From Pyrenochaeta sp. MPI-SDFR-AT-0127 (lineage: Eukaryota > Ascomycota > Dothideomycetes > Pleosporales > Cucurbitariaceae): DNA of 64,000 bases. Positions 33,006 to 43,380 of this stretch are shown piece by piece. Below the pieces are notes generated by a model that was not told where the DNA came from, made no database searches, and saw only the letters and a program-made list of their open reading frames with translations. The DNA is taken from contig JAGTJM010000061.1 of the NCBI GenBank assembly GCA_020747015.1, forward strand, positions 124,001 through 188,000, read 5' to 3'. The stretch's first letter is position 1. Each line of letters starts with the position of its first letter. A program made the translations under genes and the position numbers.

Positions 33006-33375
33006 GGTTATGTAGGGAGTCAGACCAAAAAGCGACTAAATTGGAGGTTTGCCAGGGATGAAGGCGTTTAATTGCGTAGAATATCTGCCATAAGCTTGGG
33101 CAAATAGAAGTTATTAAAACCTCTACACTTGAAGCTAAGCTTGAAGCTCCCGGTATCGGATATGCAATACCGAAGTGATTGAAGTTACGTCAGCAAAGGT
33201 ACCCCACTAGTTCTTGTAAACAAGATTATTTGTAAAAGCCTGTCGGAATCGAAGGAACTAGGGTTTATGTACAGTTTTAAGCAGTTCAAACATATCGTAT
33301 GGTGTTTTCTGGCAAGTATTAGGACAAGCAGGGCGCTTCAAGTCAATGAGATAGCCAGTCGCTTAGAATACATAA
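33006..33375. other. Promoter of the EthD-like gene / P450 3' region
   Basis: AT-rich spacer between two same-strand genes. I see no ORF or repeat in it. Confidence 0.5.
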
Positions 33376-35097
33376 TTACACCACCACGTCTTTCCTCGGC
33401 GTCAATTTCAACTTTAACCCCGGCTTGATCCAATTTGTGTACACTTTCATATTCTCATAATCCCCTCTCGGATCCCACACATTGTTATCCTCACAGTCTG
33501 GCATACTGACATCGTTATGCCACAACAGTTTCCCAATGATGAGCCTCATCTCCATGTAGCTCAAATGCTTGCCAATACAACCTCTGGGCCCCAATGAAAA
33601 TGCATTACTGGCACCTAGCTTATCGACGGCATTTTCGCGGTCGAACCAGCGCTCAGGGCGGAAGACATATGGGTCTGCGAAGTTTCGGGCCGACTTGGTG
33701 GCTGCCCACATGCACACGGAAACTGTGGTACCGCCGGGTAGATATTCGTTGGCAACTGTGTCGCCGCCTGAAGGAACAGTGCGAGTGAAGCCGATAGGTG
33801 CTGAGGGAAACATACGCAGGCCTTCGTCGAGGACAGCTGAAAAGTAGGGTAGTCTGGCGAGGTCCTGGAAATTCAAATCTGCGTCGGATTTGAAGTTATC
33901 CCGGATCTCCTTGGTAAGTCTTTGCAGGATGTGCTCATTCTCACGCCGGGTGAGCAGATTGAAAAGGCCAGTGAGAAACCCCGCTGTTGTCTCGGTTCCA
34001 GCAATGATGAAGAGTGCGCCGTTTACTATGACTTCATTTTTATTCAAGTCGCCCTTGTCTTGCTGTTTCATAACGTAGTACAAAAAGTCGCGATGTTCGC
34101 TGTTCGTCTGCTCCATGCGCTTCAGGATCTTTTCGCGGCTGTAATTAAGATGCCTTAGACGCGTTTGTGCAATGTTGCCAGGTATGCACCACTGGAGGAA
34201 TTGCTGAAGAGGGCTACCCGTAGTTGCCATTCGCCTGGTAGCCTGCTCAAGTGCGCCAGCTTTGATAGACTCGCTGATGAGCGGTACCCAGAATCGGAAG
34301 TCATCTGCGTCGATATCAATATTGAGTCTCACGAATGGTAACGTGAAACTAACCGCTGTGAAGACATCCAAAAGGCTCACCCAGAGCCATGTCACCAATG
34401 ACATCGAAAGTAGTATATGCAAACCAGTCGGCAACATCAACAATACCATCACCCCTCGCAAATTCTTTCATCTTCTCCGAAAATACATTGACATAATTCA
34501 TCACAATGTATTCCTGCTCGAGCAGCGCTTTAGTCGAAAATGCATGCGAAAGCGCCCGTCGTTGTCGCGCATGATCGACGTCATTCGCCATGGTGATCGT
34601 AGACACTCCATGAAGAGCAGCGATGGATCCAACATGGATAGGATCCTTGTGGAAGTTCTTATGGCCAGGCCTGGAGCCATAGATGTCTTTCCACGCAGGT
34701 TCCTCATCGAAGCTCATTTCATTGGGTGCGATGCGTACCACAGGGCCGTACTTGTCATGGCATGCCTTTTGCCAAAATGGGAGACGGCCTCGTAATAGAG
34801 CCCACGTCGCTGGGATCTAAGCATTTTGTTAACAAAGAAATAATCGCGGTTTAGCGACTGTCAAGGGTTCTTACTGGGCTTATGCGTGCGAAAAATGGAC
34901 CTGGGTATTTCGCCAGAGGATGAAAGTACAGTCGATATATTGCAACTGCAAGAAAGTAGACGAATGTCTGTCCATTGTCAGCGTTTTGCATTGAATCTGT
35001 TTCTGGGAGTACTCACAGCAACAGCAAGCACAGCAACAACAAATGCACCCAGCCCCAAACCCGCAATGGGCGTACTATCCCTATACAATGCCCCCAT
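33376..35097 (-). CDS. Cytochrome P450 monooxygenase, microsomal
   Basis: Haem-thiolate monooxygenase anchored in the ER, 521 aa. Exons 35097-35017, 34967-34875, 34816-34354 and 34304-33376; introns of 49, 58 and 49 bp, all GT...AG. The N-terminal anchor (GLGLGAFVVAVLAVA|TFVYFL) spans the first splice and is followed by YRLYFHPLAKYPGP, the Pro-rich hinge. Key motifs: A314-G-T-E-T318 in the I helix, E373-x-x-R376 (EGLRMF), PERW at 429-432, and haem loop F448-SLGPRGC with the ligand Cys455. The HPLAKYPGP hinge and GEPFGCLHS block resemble the fungal CYP65/isotrichodermin C-15 hydroxylase-like and related families (by memory). Substrate unknown. Its placement beside the MFS and EthD-like genes suggests a shared pathway. 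Confidence 0.94.
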
Positions 35098-35621
35098 ACT
35101 GATTGTTTGGAAAGATGAAGATGTTCAGACAGCTCGATCGCAAAGCAATAAGCTATTGTACATGATCTAACGGGGTAATAATGGGCTTATCCCCTTCCCG
35201 AGACTCCGATATGCCGGCATGCCGAGACGTTGCGGAGTACTGCGATCGAGAGACATGATTAATGGCAATCATTCCTCGTACGAGAGCAGAAGCTAATCAT
35301 AGGAGCTGTGATTGGTCAGCGGAAGCTTGGTGTCGTGCTTTGTGGGGTGGAAAGCGGGGGCGTCAGTTCGGAGAATGTCTACCAGCATGCGCTAAGTACA
35401 GCTTGCTTGCATGATTATGAGCGGGTTTGAAAAATCACATGACTATCGTGTTTTGAGGGGATTTATCCATTTGTTGAATGCTCAGTGCATTGTATCTTCA
35501 TGAATTCGTAACAACGGCGATTTTCATCTAGGGTATAACATGGTCCCTTCTCATACACGAAAAATAATAAGAAAACCCAAAGACTGCTTTTTGTACTAGA
35601 GCCTGACACACCAAGATTGTA
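35098..35621. other. P450 promoter and peroxidase 3' region
   Basis: Spacer between two same-strand genes. No ORF of note; some AT-rich tracts. Confidence 0.5.
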
Positions 35622-36721
35622 TCAGTGTCTGGGTGCAAACATCGGCATTCCCTTCATCTCCCTCTTGACATTCGTGGTACTTGGCAATGCGCTCGTGCAG
35701 TCAATCAAACCCTTCGTACCATCACTTCCGAATAGTGCCATCTTGCCCATGGCATCTGCGAACTTGCCAGTCCATTTTCCTTGGTTCTTGACGAAGCCCT
35801 TGAACTCTTTGCCCACGGTAGGATGAGCAGCAAGCTTGGCGTCAGAGGGAAGTACCACGATACCCTTTGGTGGGTTTGTTGTCTCAGAGTAGTACTTGAC
35901 ATCCCAGACGCCAGGGGTGGAGTCCTGTGGGAGTCCTTTGGCTTTTTCGGAGGTGTCGAAGTTGAATTGGTTCGAGGTTGAGTGAGCGCCAAGGAGAGCA
36001 GCAAGGTCGACCGCGTCAAAGCCTTTTTGTTGGAAGAGCTTGAAGAGGTCCGCGGCTGGCGCGTTGACATCCGGCAACAAACCCTCTGGCGCCTGAGTGT
36101 ATGAATCAGTGCGGCCAACATAGGTTTTGACTTGCGGTCCACCAGGGCATGTGACTGTGGCATGGTTGCCAGCAAATACTGAGTAATATAAGTAAACGAC
36201 CTCAAGCTTGAGAGAAAGAAGTTGACATACCGACCATGTCCGCAACGCTGACACCGTAGTCTGTTGCAAGACCTTGTACATAGCCAGCAATGGGACCTAA
36301 TCCCTTGTTCTCTCCGCGCTCTAGTTCGCCAGAGAGAACCAAACTGCCATCACAACCACCCTTTGCACCTTGTGTTACATTCCACGCTAAAATCTGTTAA
36401 TATCCAGCATTTAGCGAACGGCTATGAAAACTTACCTCCGCAGTCGTGGAAGATCAACCGAATAGCAGCGCGAGCATCTGGATTGCACTGCCCGTCGGTC
36501 AAGAATTTACGTGTCAGGACCTTTGAGATTTCATTCCAAACTGGAGGACAGGTGCCGCTTTTTCCACTGCCCTTACCACCACTGCCACTACCACCGCTAC
36601 TACCGCTACCGTCGCTACCTTTTCCGCTTGCACGAGCAAAAAGTGGTAGTACTGAGGACACGTCGGGTAGAGAGAAGGCAGTAGCACATGATGCAAAGAG
36701 AATAATATTGGTGAAAAGCAT
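35622..36721 (-). CDS. Secreted class II fungal haem peroxidase (ligninase-like)
   Basis: Extracellular H2O2-dependent oxidase, 332 aa. Exons 36721-36436, 36386-36231 and 36178-35622; introns of 49 and 52 bp. Signal peptide about 1-16 (MLFTNIILFASCATAFS). Then comes a Gly/Ser/Lys-rich low-complexity stretch (31-57) before the catalytic domain, which starts TCPPVWNEI. Distal haem site: Arg88 and His92 in IRLIFHDC. Proximal ligand: His213 in LLGAHSTS. Further blocks are GGCDGSL, VVFAGNHATVTCPGG and YVGRTDSY. Compared with basidiomycete Mn peroxidase (Glu35/Glu39, seven and three residues before the distal Arg), the equivalents here are Pro81 and Ala85, so the Mn(II) site is absent. A lignin-peroxidase surface Trp cannot be judged. 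Ascomycete members of this group are poorly characterised; the substrate may be a phenolic. Confidence 0.92.
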
Positions 36722-37367
36722 GGTGGGCTAAGATATTCAGAAGAACAAGTTGTCTTAGTTGATAGACACTTGGATTTGCCGTTCTTGCTGATGCTTGTAA
36801 TGAACAGAAAACTGATGAACATAAAACGCAGCAGCAGAGCCCTTAATATATCAATTTGCCAGTATTGTGGCTTTAGGCTTGAAGCCAGATTCACGGACTT
36901 CCCGATAGTATGCTACAAGTTCGAGAGTGTGTAGAGACCCAAGTTGATCTCCCTGAAGCGAATAGTCGGCGTTAGGTTGAAGCCTTTCTTTATTGTGTAA
37001 GGCTAGATCTGTGTACTTCCATGAGAACTGTGGAGCTTAGCGCCAACGAGGTGGGAGCATTCGAGCCAGAGCAGACGGGAATCTCCAATCCAAAAAGCTT
37101 CGTCCCTTTTCAGGAAAAGGTCCAGCCAGATTAGCATCTCAGAATGAGAAAGAGGGCTCTGTCGGCGAAGGGTCTGCAGCTCTCGAATACGAACGTGAAG
37201 AAGTCGGTGGCAGTCTGGACAGCCCTGCCATGTTGCCGGACCCACAATATGGCAAAACGTGGTGAATGTACGAGGTACCAAACCATGGGTAGATACTGAG
37301 CCATTCCAAGCGCTCTATTCCAACAGATGGGACATGCGCGACGTTTACGGCTAAGAAGGGAACTGGA
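36722..37367. other. Intergenic region
   Basis: Upstream of the peroxidase gene. A minus-strand 92-codon frame at 37003-37281 (VPRTFTTFCHIVGP...) has no ATG and no motif. Nothing further supported. Confidence 0.45.
36843..36850 (-). promoter_or_regulatory. TATA-like box of the peroxidase gene
   Basis: Reads TATATTAA on the minus strand, about 125 bases before the peroxidase ATG. Placed by motif and distance only. Confidence 0.35.
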
Positions 37368-37755
37368 TTAGAGGTGAGTGCAGTTTGTCAAGCCAGGGCT
37401 GGAAATGCACGTGCTAAGACGACTATTTGCAATTGTGCAAGTACATTGTACCGTGGATCTGGTAGAAAGATACGCGGCGTTGGTTGGACACGATTGTAGG
37501 GACGATTGCCTTGGGACCGAAGGAGGAGTAGTGGCGTTGGGTGGTGCTGAATACGTGAAGGCAAGACCGCATTTGGAAGCGCGAAAGTCCAGAGCTGACA
37601 TCGCCTTGCACGCGATTGGCGAAAGGATAGTTAAGCTTGCCAAAAAGCCACCCAAGACGAATGGCGTGAGCTTATGTTCGGGGGGGATCTGGACTATCGG
37701 AACCAAAGATGAAGCTGCTAGGCTATTCCAGATGCGTACTTACAGCTAGAGGCAT
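37368..37755 (-). CDS. Possible small membrane protein (two-exon model, weak)
   Basis: A tiny first exon (ATG CCT CTA GCT, 37755-37744) ends at GTAAGT. A 55-bp intron with a TCCAG acceptor leads into exon 37688-37368, giving about 110 aa that begin MPLAIPPEHKLTPFVLGGF. One hydrophobic segment (FVLGGFLASLTILSPIACKAM) is followed by a Ser/Thr/Cys-rich tail of doubtful coding character. In the tail a second frame (SSFGPKAIVPTIVSNQRRV...) reads better, so the model may need another splice or the gene may be broken. Family not recognised. Confidence 0.3.
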
Positions 37756-38317
37756 GGAGTCGACAACCAAAACCGTCCACAAAGCCCAAAGTCACTTGAT
37801 AAGGTGTTGGAAATGGAGCTGAACGGCCGAGGATTTGGATTAAGACGTCTTGGAGGCGCTGAAGTGCGATTGAGGAGTGATGACTTTGAGAATTGCGAGC
37901 CACATTTGGAATAACCGTAATGGCTTAGGTTGAGGCTCTGGAGCAACTAGCCACAGTTCATCTAGGCTACGTGGCTAGGCACAAAGGAATGATACATGTC
38001 TTTATTTAGCATCAGCGTGAAAGTGATGGGACTGAGATACGCCGCCTTGGTGTTGCTGCTGGGAGATGCAAGCTTCGGAAGTGACCGGCGCCGACTTGTT
38101 GTTGTCGCCCAGTTCTCTGCTAACTCGGTACACCAGTCTAGAATTGATCGAAAGCGGGTCAGCCACTGGGACAGTTGCTTGTAGCTCTTGGTAGTTCATG
38201 CGGCTGGTATTCTTCAGCTGGGCTAACCCTCAGCATCCAGTATACAAGTGACAACAGAAGCTTCGTCGAAGTTGACCCAAAGCGGAAGGTCCAGGCCATG
38301 TCCTCTGGACGACCACC
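37756..38317. other. Intergenic region
   Basis: Contains an ATG-initiated 65-codon minus-strand frame (38199-38002, MNYQELQATVPVADP...) without motif. No gene supported. Confidence 0.4.
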
Positions 38318-38879
38318 TCACAGTCTCGACTTGTCCATGATCAATTCCTCGAGGCCGCTCTTGAGGGCACTAGCCATGCCACTCTGGGCAGGTCGTCGAC
38401 TCTCACGGTCAACGAACACGTGAATGAATTCCCCCACCGCCTTGACCTCGTCTTGGCCGCGCTCAAAGACGCCAATCTCATACGTGACTGAGCTTTTGCC
38501 CAGCTTGTTGACTCTCAAGGCCAGGTCCACCACGGCTGGAAACTCGATTGGGGCAAGGTAGTCGCAGTGAGAGTGCACCACCAGCCCAATCTGCGCAGAG
38601 GTTGGCGGGTGCAGCGAGCAGTGCTGGATGAGATACGTGTTGACTACCGAGTCGAAGCTGCCAGAGTTTAGTGGGCACCAGCTGAGATGCGGCAAGCAGG
38701 AGTAGATACAGGTAGTAGTAGACGCTGTTGTTCATGTGGTGGTACATGTCATTGTCGCTCCTGTCGCCCAGTCAGCATGGAACTTTGCACGTGCCAGAGC
38801 AGCGGTACCATCGCGTCCTGTACTCGAGCTGGAACTTGTAGTCGCTGCGCCGACGCGCCTTGAGTGCCTCGACCGCCAT
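38318..38879 (-). CDS. Hotdog-fold (4HBT) acyl-CoA thioesterase family protein
   Basis: Predicted thioester hydrolase, 153 aa. Exons 38879-38809, 38760-38710 and 38657-38318; introns of 48 bp (GTACCG...GCGACAG) and 52 bp (GTATCT...TGGCAG). Neither exon reads through alone; the junctions give RTRW|SDNDMYHHMNN and SVYYYL|FDSVVNTYLI. The first contains the 4HBT catalytic Asp motif (D-x-D-x-x-x-H-x-N-N) and the second the central helix start. It continues through VVHSHCDYLAPIEFP, VNKLGKSSVTYEIGVFE and GEFIHVFVD, the expected hotdog strands. Length is normal for a single hotdog. The start at 38879 (MAVEALKARRRSDYKF) matches fungal relatives as I remember them. Divergent from the PUS9-like gene. 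Substrate chain length unknown. Confidence 0.9.
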
Positions 38880-39125
38880 GTTGCAGTGCCACGAGCATGG
38901 AGAAGTGAGTGCTGCGCTCGAGGCGCGTCTCCTGGTCAGTGAACAGCCATGAGCTCCAAGTCGCCTCGGCTCGGGTAGTCTGCCCAGGACCTTTTTTTTG
39001 CTCACCCCCAATTCACCCCTCACCCCTCCAGCCCCGCAGTTCTGGCGCCTTCTCCGCGCATTCTCGCGTACCTGGCCTCCAAAGGGCGTCTGCCCGTCCC
39101 CAAGACTCCGACCGGCTCTCCCTCA
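38880..39125. promoter_or_regulatory. Short bidirectional promoter region
   Basis: Only 246 bases separate the start codons of the thioesterase (leftward) and the PUS9-like gene (rightward). Both 5' leaders and promoters must fit here. An oligo-T/A tract occurs at 38992-38999. A leftward frame over this region (WLFTDQETRLERSTHFSM) looks protein-like and might be an unspliced N-terminal extension of the thioesterase. Confidence 0.5.
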
Positions 39126-40514
39126 ATGGCCCTGGTGGCTTCTGCGCCGCGCGACAAATATCCGCCTTTGCCCGACGACAAATTCCCGTGGAAGGAGCCG
39201 CCGGCCGTCGCCATTACGCCCTGCGATCCCTGGCCGCCGCCATACTACCTCCAAGATGGCCTGCGCAAGGTGACGCCCTACCACTACACCTACAACACAT
39301 TCTGCAAGGAGCGCTGGAGGGGGAGGGAGATCCTCGATATCTTTGCCAGCGAGTTCCGCGACCGGCCTGCCGAGTACTATGAGAAAGCCATCGTCGAGGG
39401 CCGCGTCGTGCTCAATGGACAGCCAGTGCCGAGCACCAAGACAATCGTGAAGAATGGCGATGTCATCTCCCACACCCTCCATCGCCATGAGCCTCCGTGC
39501 ACGGCCACGCCCATTGGCATCGTGCACGAAGATGACGACCTCATCGTCATCAACAAGCCTGCAGGCATGCCGGTCCATCCTGCTGGCCGCTACAACTTCA
39601 ACTCCATCATCGAGATCATGAGAGCCGACCGCGGTTATGGCTGGAACCCGCTGCCGTGCAACAGGCTCGACAGGCTCACCAGCGGCATCATGTTCATTGG
39701 GAAGCACCGGCAGGCGGCCGAGGACATGAGCGCCCAGATCCGTACCAGGACGGTCAAGAAGGAGTACATTACACGAGTAGTGGGCGAGTTCCCCGAGGGC
39801 GAAGTCGTCTGCGAGAAGCCCATCCTCCAGATCAGCCCCAAGCTGGGCCTCAACCGCGTGCGTGCAAATGGCAAGGAAGCGACAACCGTCTTCAAGAGGC
39901 TCGCCTACTATCCGCCAAAAGACGAGGCCAAGGGTGAGGAACATGCAAATGGCGAGAGTGGCCCTGAAGGCCAGCCCTGGAAGAAACTCCGTGGCTACTC
40001 TATCGTCCGCTGTTTCCCCGTCACCGGCCGCACCCACCAGCTGCGCGTTCACCTGCAGTTTCTCGGTCACCCTATCTCTAACGACCCAATCTATGCCAAC
40101 CAACGCGTCTTCGGGCCATCCCTCGGCCGTGGCCACTCCGAGTCTGAGAATGATGAGGACATTATGTCGCGTCTATCGCGCATGGGCAAGGAAGAAGTCG
40201 CCGACGCTGTCGCTTACCACGACGAGATGGTTGAGGCATATGAGAAGAGAAAGGCAGAACGTAGGACCGGGGAGTTATGCGAAGTGTGCGATACCGAGCT
40301 ATACAGTGACCCGGGAGCGCATGAGCTCGGCATCTATCTACATGCGAGGAGATACAGGTGTGAGGAGGGCAAGTGGGACTACGAGACTGGGCTGCCTGAC
40401 TGGGCGTTACCGCCTCCTGGCTTTGAAGGCCCTACTGAGAGCACAAAAGAGACTGACCCGTTGGCAGTCGACCTGGAAAAGTTAGGATTGGAGGATAAGG
40501 AAATCAACAAATGA
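39126..40514 (+). CDS. tRNA/RNA pseudouridine synthase, RluA family (PUS9-like)
   Basis: Isomerises uridine to pseudouridine in RNA; the yeast relatives Pus8/Pus9 modify U32 of cytosolic or mitochondrial tRNAs. 462 aa, no introns. An S4-like RNA-binding segment covers about residues 65-118 (GREILDIFASEF...VVLNGQPV...VKNGDVI). The RluA catalytic core follows: VHEDDDLIVINKPAGMPVHP, then the catalytic Asp182 in CNRLDRLTSG, then RVVGEFP and FPVTGRTHQLRVHLQFLGHP. The C-terminal tail (from about 385) has C-x2-C (CEVCDTEL) and an acidic end. ATG 39126 is the first in frame. A mitochondrial targeting peptide is not obvious. A 337-codon frame on the opposite strand is a composition shadow. Confidence 0.92.
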   Translation: MALVASAPRDKYPPLPDDKFPWKEPPAVAITPCDPWPPPYYLQDGLRKVTPYHYTYNTFCKERWRGREILDIFASEFRDRPAEYYEKAIVEGRVVLNGQPVPSTKTIVKNGDVISHTLHRHEPPCTATPIGIVHEDDDLIVINKPAGMPVHPAGRYNFNSIIEIMRADRGYGWNPLPCNRLDRLTSGIMFIGKHRQAAEDMSAQIRTRTVKKEYITRVVGEFPEGEVVCEKPILQISPKLGLNRVRANGKEATTVFKRLAYYPPKDEAKGEEHANGESGPEGQPWKKLRGYSIVRCFPVTGRTHQLRVHLQFLGHPISNDPIYANQRVFGPSLGRGHSESENDEDIMSRLSRMGKEEVADAVAYHDEMVEAYEKRKAERRTGELCEVCDTELYSDPGAHELGIYLHARRYRCEEGKWDYETGLPDWALPPPGFEGPTESTKETDPLAVDLEKLGLEDKEINK

Positions 40515-40651
40515 TAAGAGATGAGATATTCGCTTCACAAGCCATTGTGTAGGCTTGAACTATATGACCAACTACGGTCGTTTGAAAGATAACAAAGATT
40601 CAATCACCAGCTGTTGCAGCATGTGACCGATTGCCTTGTGATTTTCCAACA

Positions 40652-42205
40652 TCAACTCCCTACACCTACGCCACCCTGAGGTTTGAAACTGTGCCCATCG
40701 TCGTCGTCGTCATCTTCTTCTTCTTCTTCGTCCTCGCTCAGCTCGCTTCCATCATCTTCAGCTGTGTACAGTCTGACTGCCTGTCCACTCTCGACTGATA
40801 CTTCATCGTCGCCCTTGGACTTGTTGTGCTGTTCTGTGGTATCATCACTATCATCTTCAGGTTCATCTTCACGCGCTCGGAGCTGCGCTTTCAAGCCACC
40901 TAGAATGACACCCATTCGCGCCTTTAGATCCGGGTTCCAGACTTTGCTCAATTGGCTCTCCATTTCCTGAATCTTGGACCGCAGCTCTGTTGCTACGCTG
41001 TCTTCTTCATCTTCTTCGTCATCGTCGACAATGTGACCAGGACCTGTCTCAACTTCGATGTTGCGGCCAAACGCGAGGGCAAATTCATTCGCCATTTTGC
41101 GATTGTTAATCGCAAACACAACCTCTTCTACACCTCTCCATGCCTCTCTATCTACCGCGGGAGTTTTGCCCTTCTTCCCCCCAGCGTGAGAACTACCAAC
41201 AAGCACTTTTTTCCATGCCTGTGCTACATCTGCCACGGGATTGCCATACGCACCACACCCCCAAGCCCCGAGGACCAACTTCTTGGCCCCCTTTCTCACT
41301 GCAATTCTCAACACGGCGCGCATCTTCGCCTCCACCATCTCCCTGTCCTTCTTCCCCAATTTCTTCTCTTCATCTTCTTCTCCCTCCAGCTCGGGGAATC
41401 GAAGCATACCCGCGGAAACAACGTCGATCCAGTACCTCTCTGCGACACCTAGCTCACCACTACTATCGCCCAGTGGCAATGCGGAGCGGAATACGAGAAC
41501 ATCGGATGTCCAAATACCGCCCAGTTCTGGCAGCCGGTAGAAGTTCTCTTGGAGCGATGGAAGGAGTGTGGTTCGTGCGCAGAGAAATTCTTCCTGCGAT
41601 GTCGCGCCGGAGAGGACGCCGCCACCGGGGCGTAGTGGTGAAGCCATATTGAGAATGCACACGTTGTGCGCCTTGCTTGGTTTCGTCGGCGTTGTTGTGG
41701 CGGTGTTGTAGTGGGTCGGAAAAGTGAGCATATGTGCTGCGGTAAGCGTATCCGTAGCCACAATTCGTATAATGAGATTTTCATTCGGAGATGCTGGTGG
41801 TGCATAATCAAGGCTGATCATTGATATCTTTTCGTCTAGAGAATCGCTCCTTTTCTTGCTTTTCCCTTTGCCTCGACTACCGCTTCCATGTCCTTCTCTT
41901 ACCACTATTTCATCGTCAATATTTCCACTGCCTTTTACTTTTCGTCGCCCTTGGCCCTTTCGTGTGATGTACTGTACTTCCTCGCTACTTTGGACGACGC
42001 TGCCCTCGCTGTTGCACGTGCCGTCAATAGAGAGGGGCTTTGGATCAGCGATCAACTCGCTTCCATCTGCGCCTCTTCTCGCTCGTGCATTTGAAGCTAG
42101 AACTGCTGGTACGACTTTGTTAACAATATGCCGAGCCTGCTTTGCTCGAATATCTTTCCGAATAGCAGGTGGCGCAAGGCCTTGAGATTTCTCTGTTCGG
42201 CCCAT
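40652..42205 (-). CDS. Microbial-type PARG-like protein (TIGR02452/DUF2263 family)
   Basis: Putative ADP-ribose-processing macrodomain protein, 517 aa, no introns. The diagnostic block is PLRPGGGVLSGATSQEEFL: Gly194-196 and catalytic Gln204-Glu205-Glu206, the GGG-x7-QEE signature of bacterial and fungal PARGs. Supporting blocks are HNVCILNMAS, RYWIDVVSAGMLRFP, VRKGAKKLVLGAWGCGAYGNP and VVFAIN. A basic N-terminal region (about 1-125) has several Lys/Arg/Gly clusters that could be nuclear signals. The C-terminus is very acidic (SELSEDEEEEEDDDDDDG). Hydrolysis of poly- or mono-ADP-ribose is inferred from the family. It converges on the PUS9-like gene with 137 bases between stops. Confidence 0.85.
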   Translation of the reverse strand: MGRTEKSQGLAPPAIRKDIRAKQARHIVNKVVPAVLASNARARRGADGSELIADPKPLSIDGTCNSEGSVVQSSEEVQYITRKGQGRRKVKGSGNIDDEIVVREGHGSGSRGKGKSKKRSDSLDEKISMISLDYAPPASPNENLIIRIVATDTLTAAHMLTFPTHYNTATTTPTKPSKAHNVCILNMASPLRPGGGVLSGATSQEEFLCARTTLLPSLQENFYRLPELGGIWTSDVLVFRSALPLGDSSGELGVAERYWIDVVSAGMLRFPELEGEEDEEKKLGKKDREMVEAKMRAVLRIAVRKGAKKLVLGAWGCGAYGNPVADVAQAWKKVLVGSSHAGGKKGKTPAVDREAWRGVEEVVFAINNRKMANEFALAFGRNIEVETGPGHIVDDDEEDEEDSVATELRSKIQEMESQLSKVWNPDLKARMGVILGGLKAQLRAREDEPEDDSDDTTEQHNKSKGDDEVSVESGQAVRLYTAEDDGSELSEDEEEEEDDDDDDGHSFKPQGGVGVGS

Positions 42206-43380
42206 AGTTCTTGCCAGTTCGAGTGTTTCAGAAAGGGAAGTGAGTGTGCTGTTAGTTCTTACGGCACACTAATCTCAAGGACGGATTAAAATTTCAGTGC
42301 TGTGTATTGTGTGTTTGGGAGAGTACTATGTTGGTTGGTGCGGGTGACTGATGTCTTCGAAGTCTGTTGGCTTGGGCAGGTTTAGCCGAGCAGTGGAGAT
42401 CTGCCCTCCAACAAACTGATGGCTTAAGAACTGACACTCTTTCTGCCATGCTGATATATTTGACTCGTAGAAACTTCTATCCAATTTTCATATTCTAATC
42501 GGAAGGAGAAATAGCGGCTCTTAGCGTAACGAAATCGTTTCCAAATCCACCACGCCTGACGTTCAAACAATGATGCAGAAGTACATACGCTTCAATGATC
42601 AGAACGACTTTCATCACGCATATATGTAGTTTGGTCTGAAATTCATGAGCTCTCAAAAAGATGTTATAGGAGGGGAGGTCCAGTCTGTGCTCTCTAACGT
42701 TAGATACGCACGGTCACAATCTCTACCATGGGAATAGTCTTGTTGAGTGTTTGATCAACGTCTCGTCTACCATATTTATCGTTGCCCAATCAATGACGCC
42801 TAGATCAAAGATCGAAACTCGCTGCAATAGTTGATACGGCTTTACGTATCTTTGTTCTTCTTGGACCCTCAGCTGTCAGACCCCTTGCCGTACGCTGCAG
42901 CTTAGAGCAGAACAGCAGACGCATGTTCTACCGTCTTATCTACAATCATTATCAACAACAGAGCTCGTTTATTCATAGAGTTCACCGTTTTTGTATTTGG
43001 TGAACTCTTGAGCCGCCAGGCCGTGAAGGGCTCACCCAAATCTCGCAAGTCGCTAGTGGCTCGAGACAGTATTCGATCGATGCCTTCCACAAGGGTTTGT
43101 TTCGTCATTGTGCGTTGTTGAGATCAATATCAGTCGACAAAGTTCATTCCATCGTCGATAGCTTTCCTCTTTCGTGACTATCACGTCACAGATAACCATA
43201 TTCAACATTACTTGATTGGCTGGTTTTCAATCGAGCCAACGTAATGATCTCGACAGCCGAGTTCTCAGAGCTGAATCAACCCGTCATGATGAGGATCTAG
43301 ACACTAGGATCTTGATATATGAACAAGTGTGTCTTGCATTTGGCATCACTCATCTCCAATCCATCAAGAGTTTTGACACC
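42206..43380. other. Intergenic region
   Basis: About 1.2 kb between divergent genes (PARG-like leftward, apple/WSC-like rightward). It holds both promoters; a 68-codon frame at 42902-43108 has no motif. Nothing else seen. Confidence 0.5.

Noticed and set aside
39123..40136. 337-codon ORF antisense to the PUS9-like gene
   Set aside because: Val/Ala/Asp/Gly-rich shadow of a GC-rich coding region; the plus-strand product is a clear conserved enzyme.
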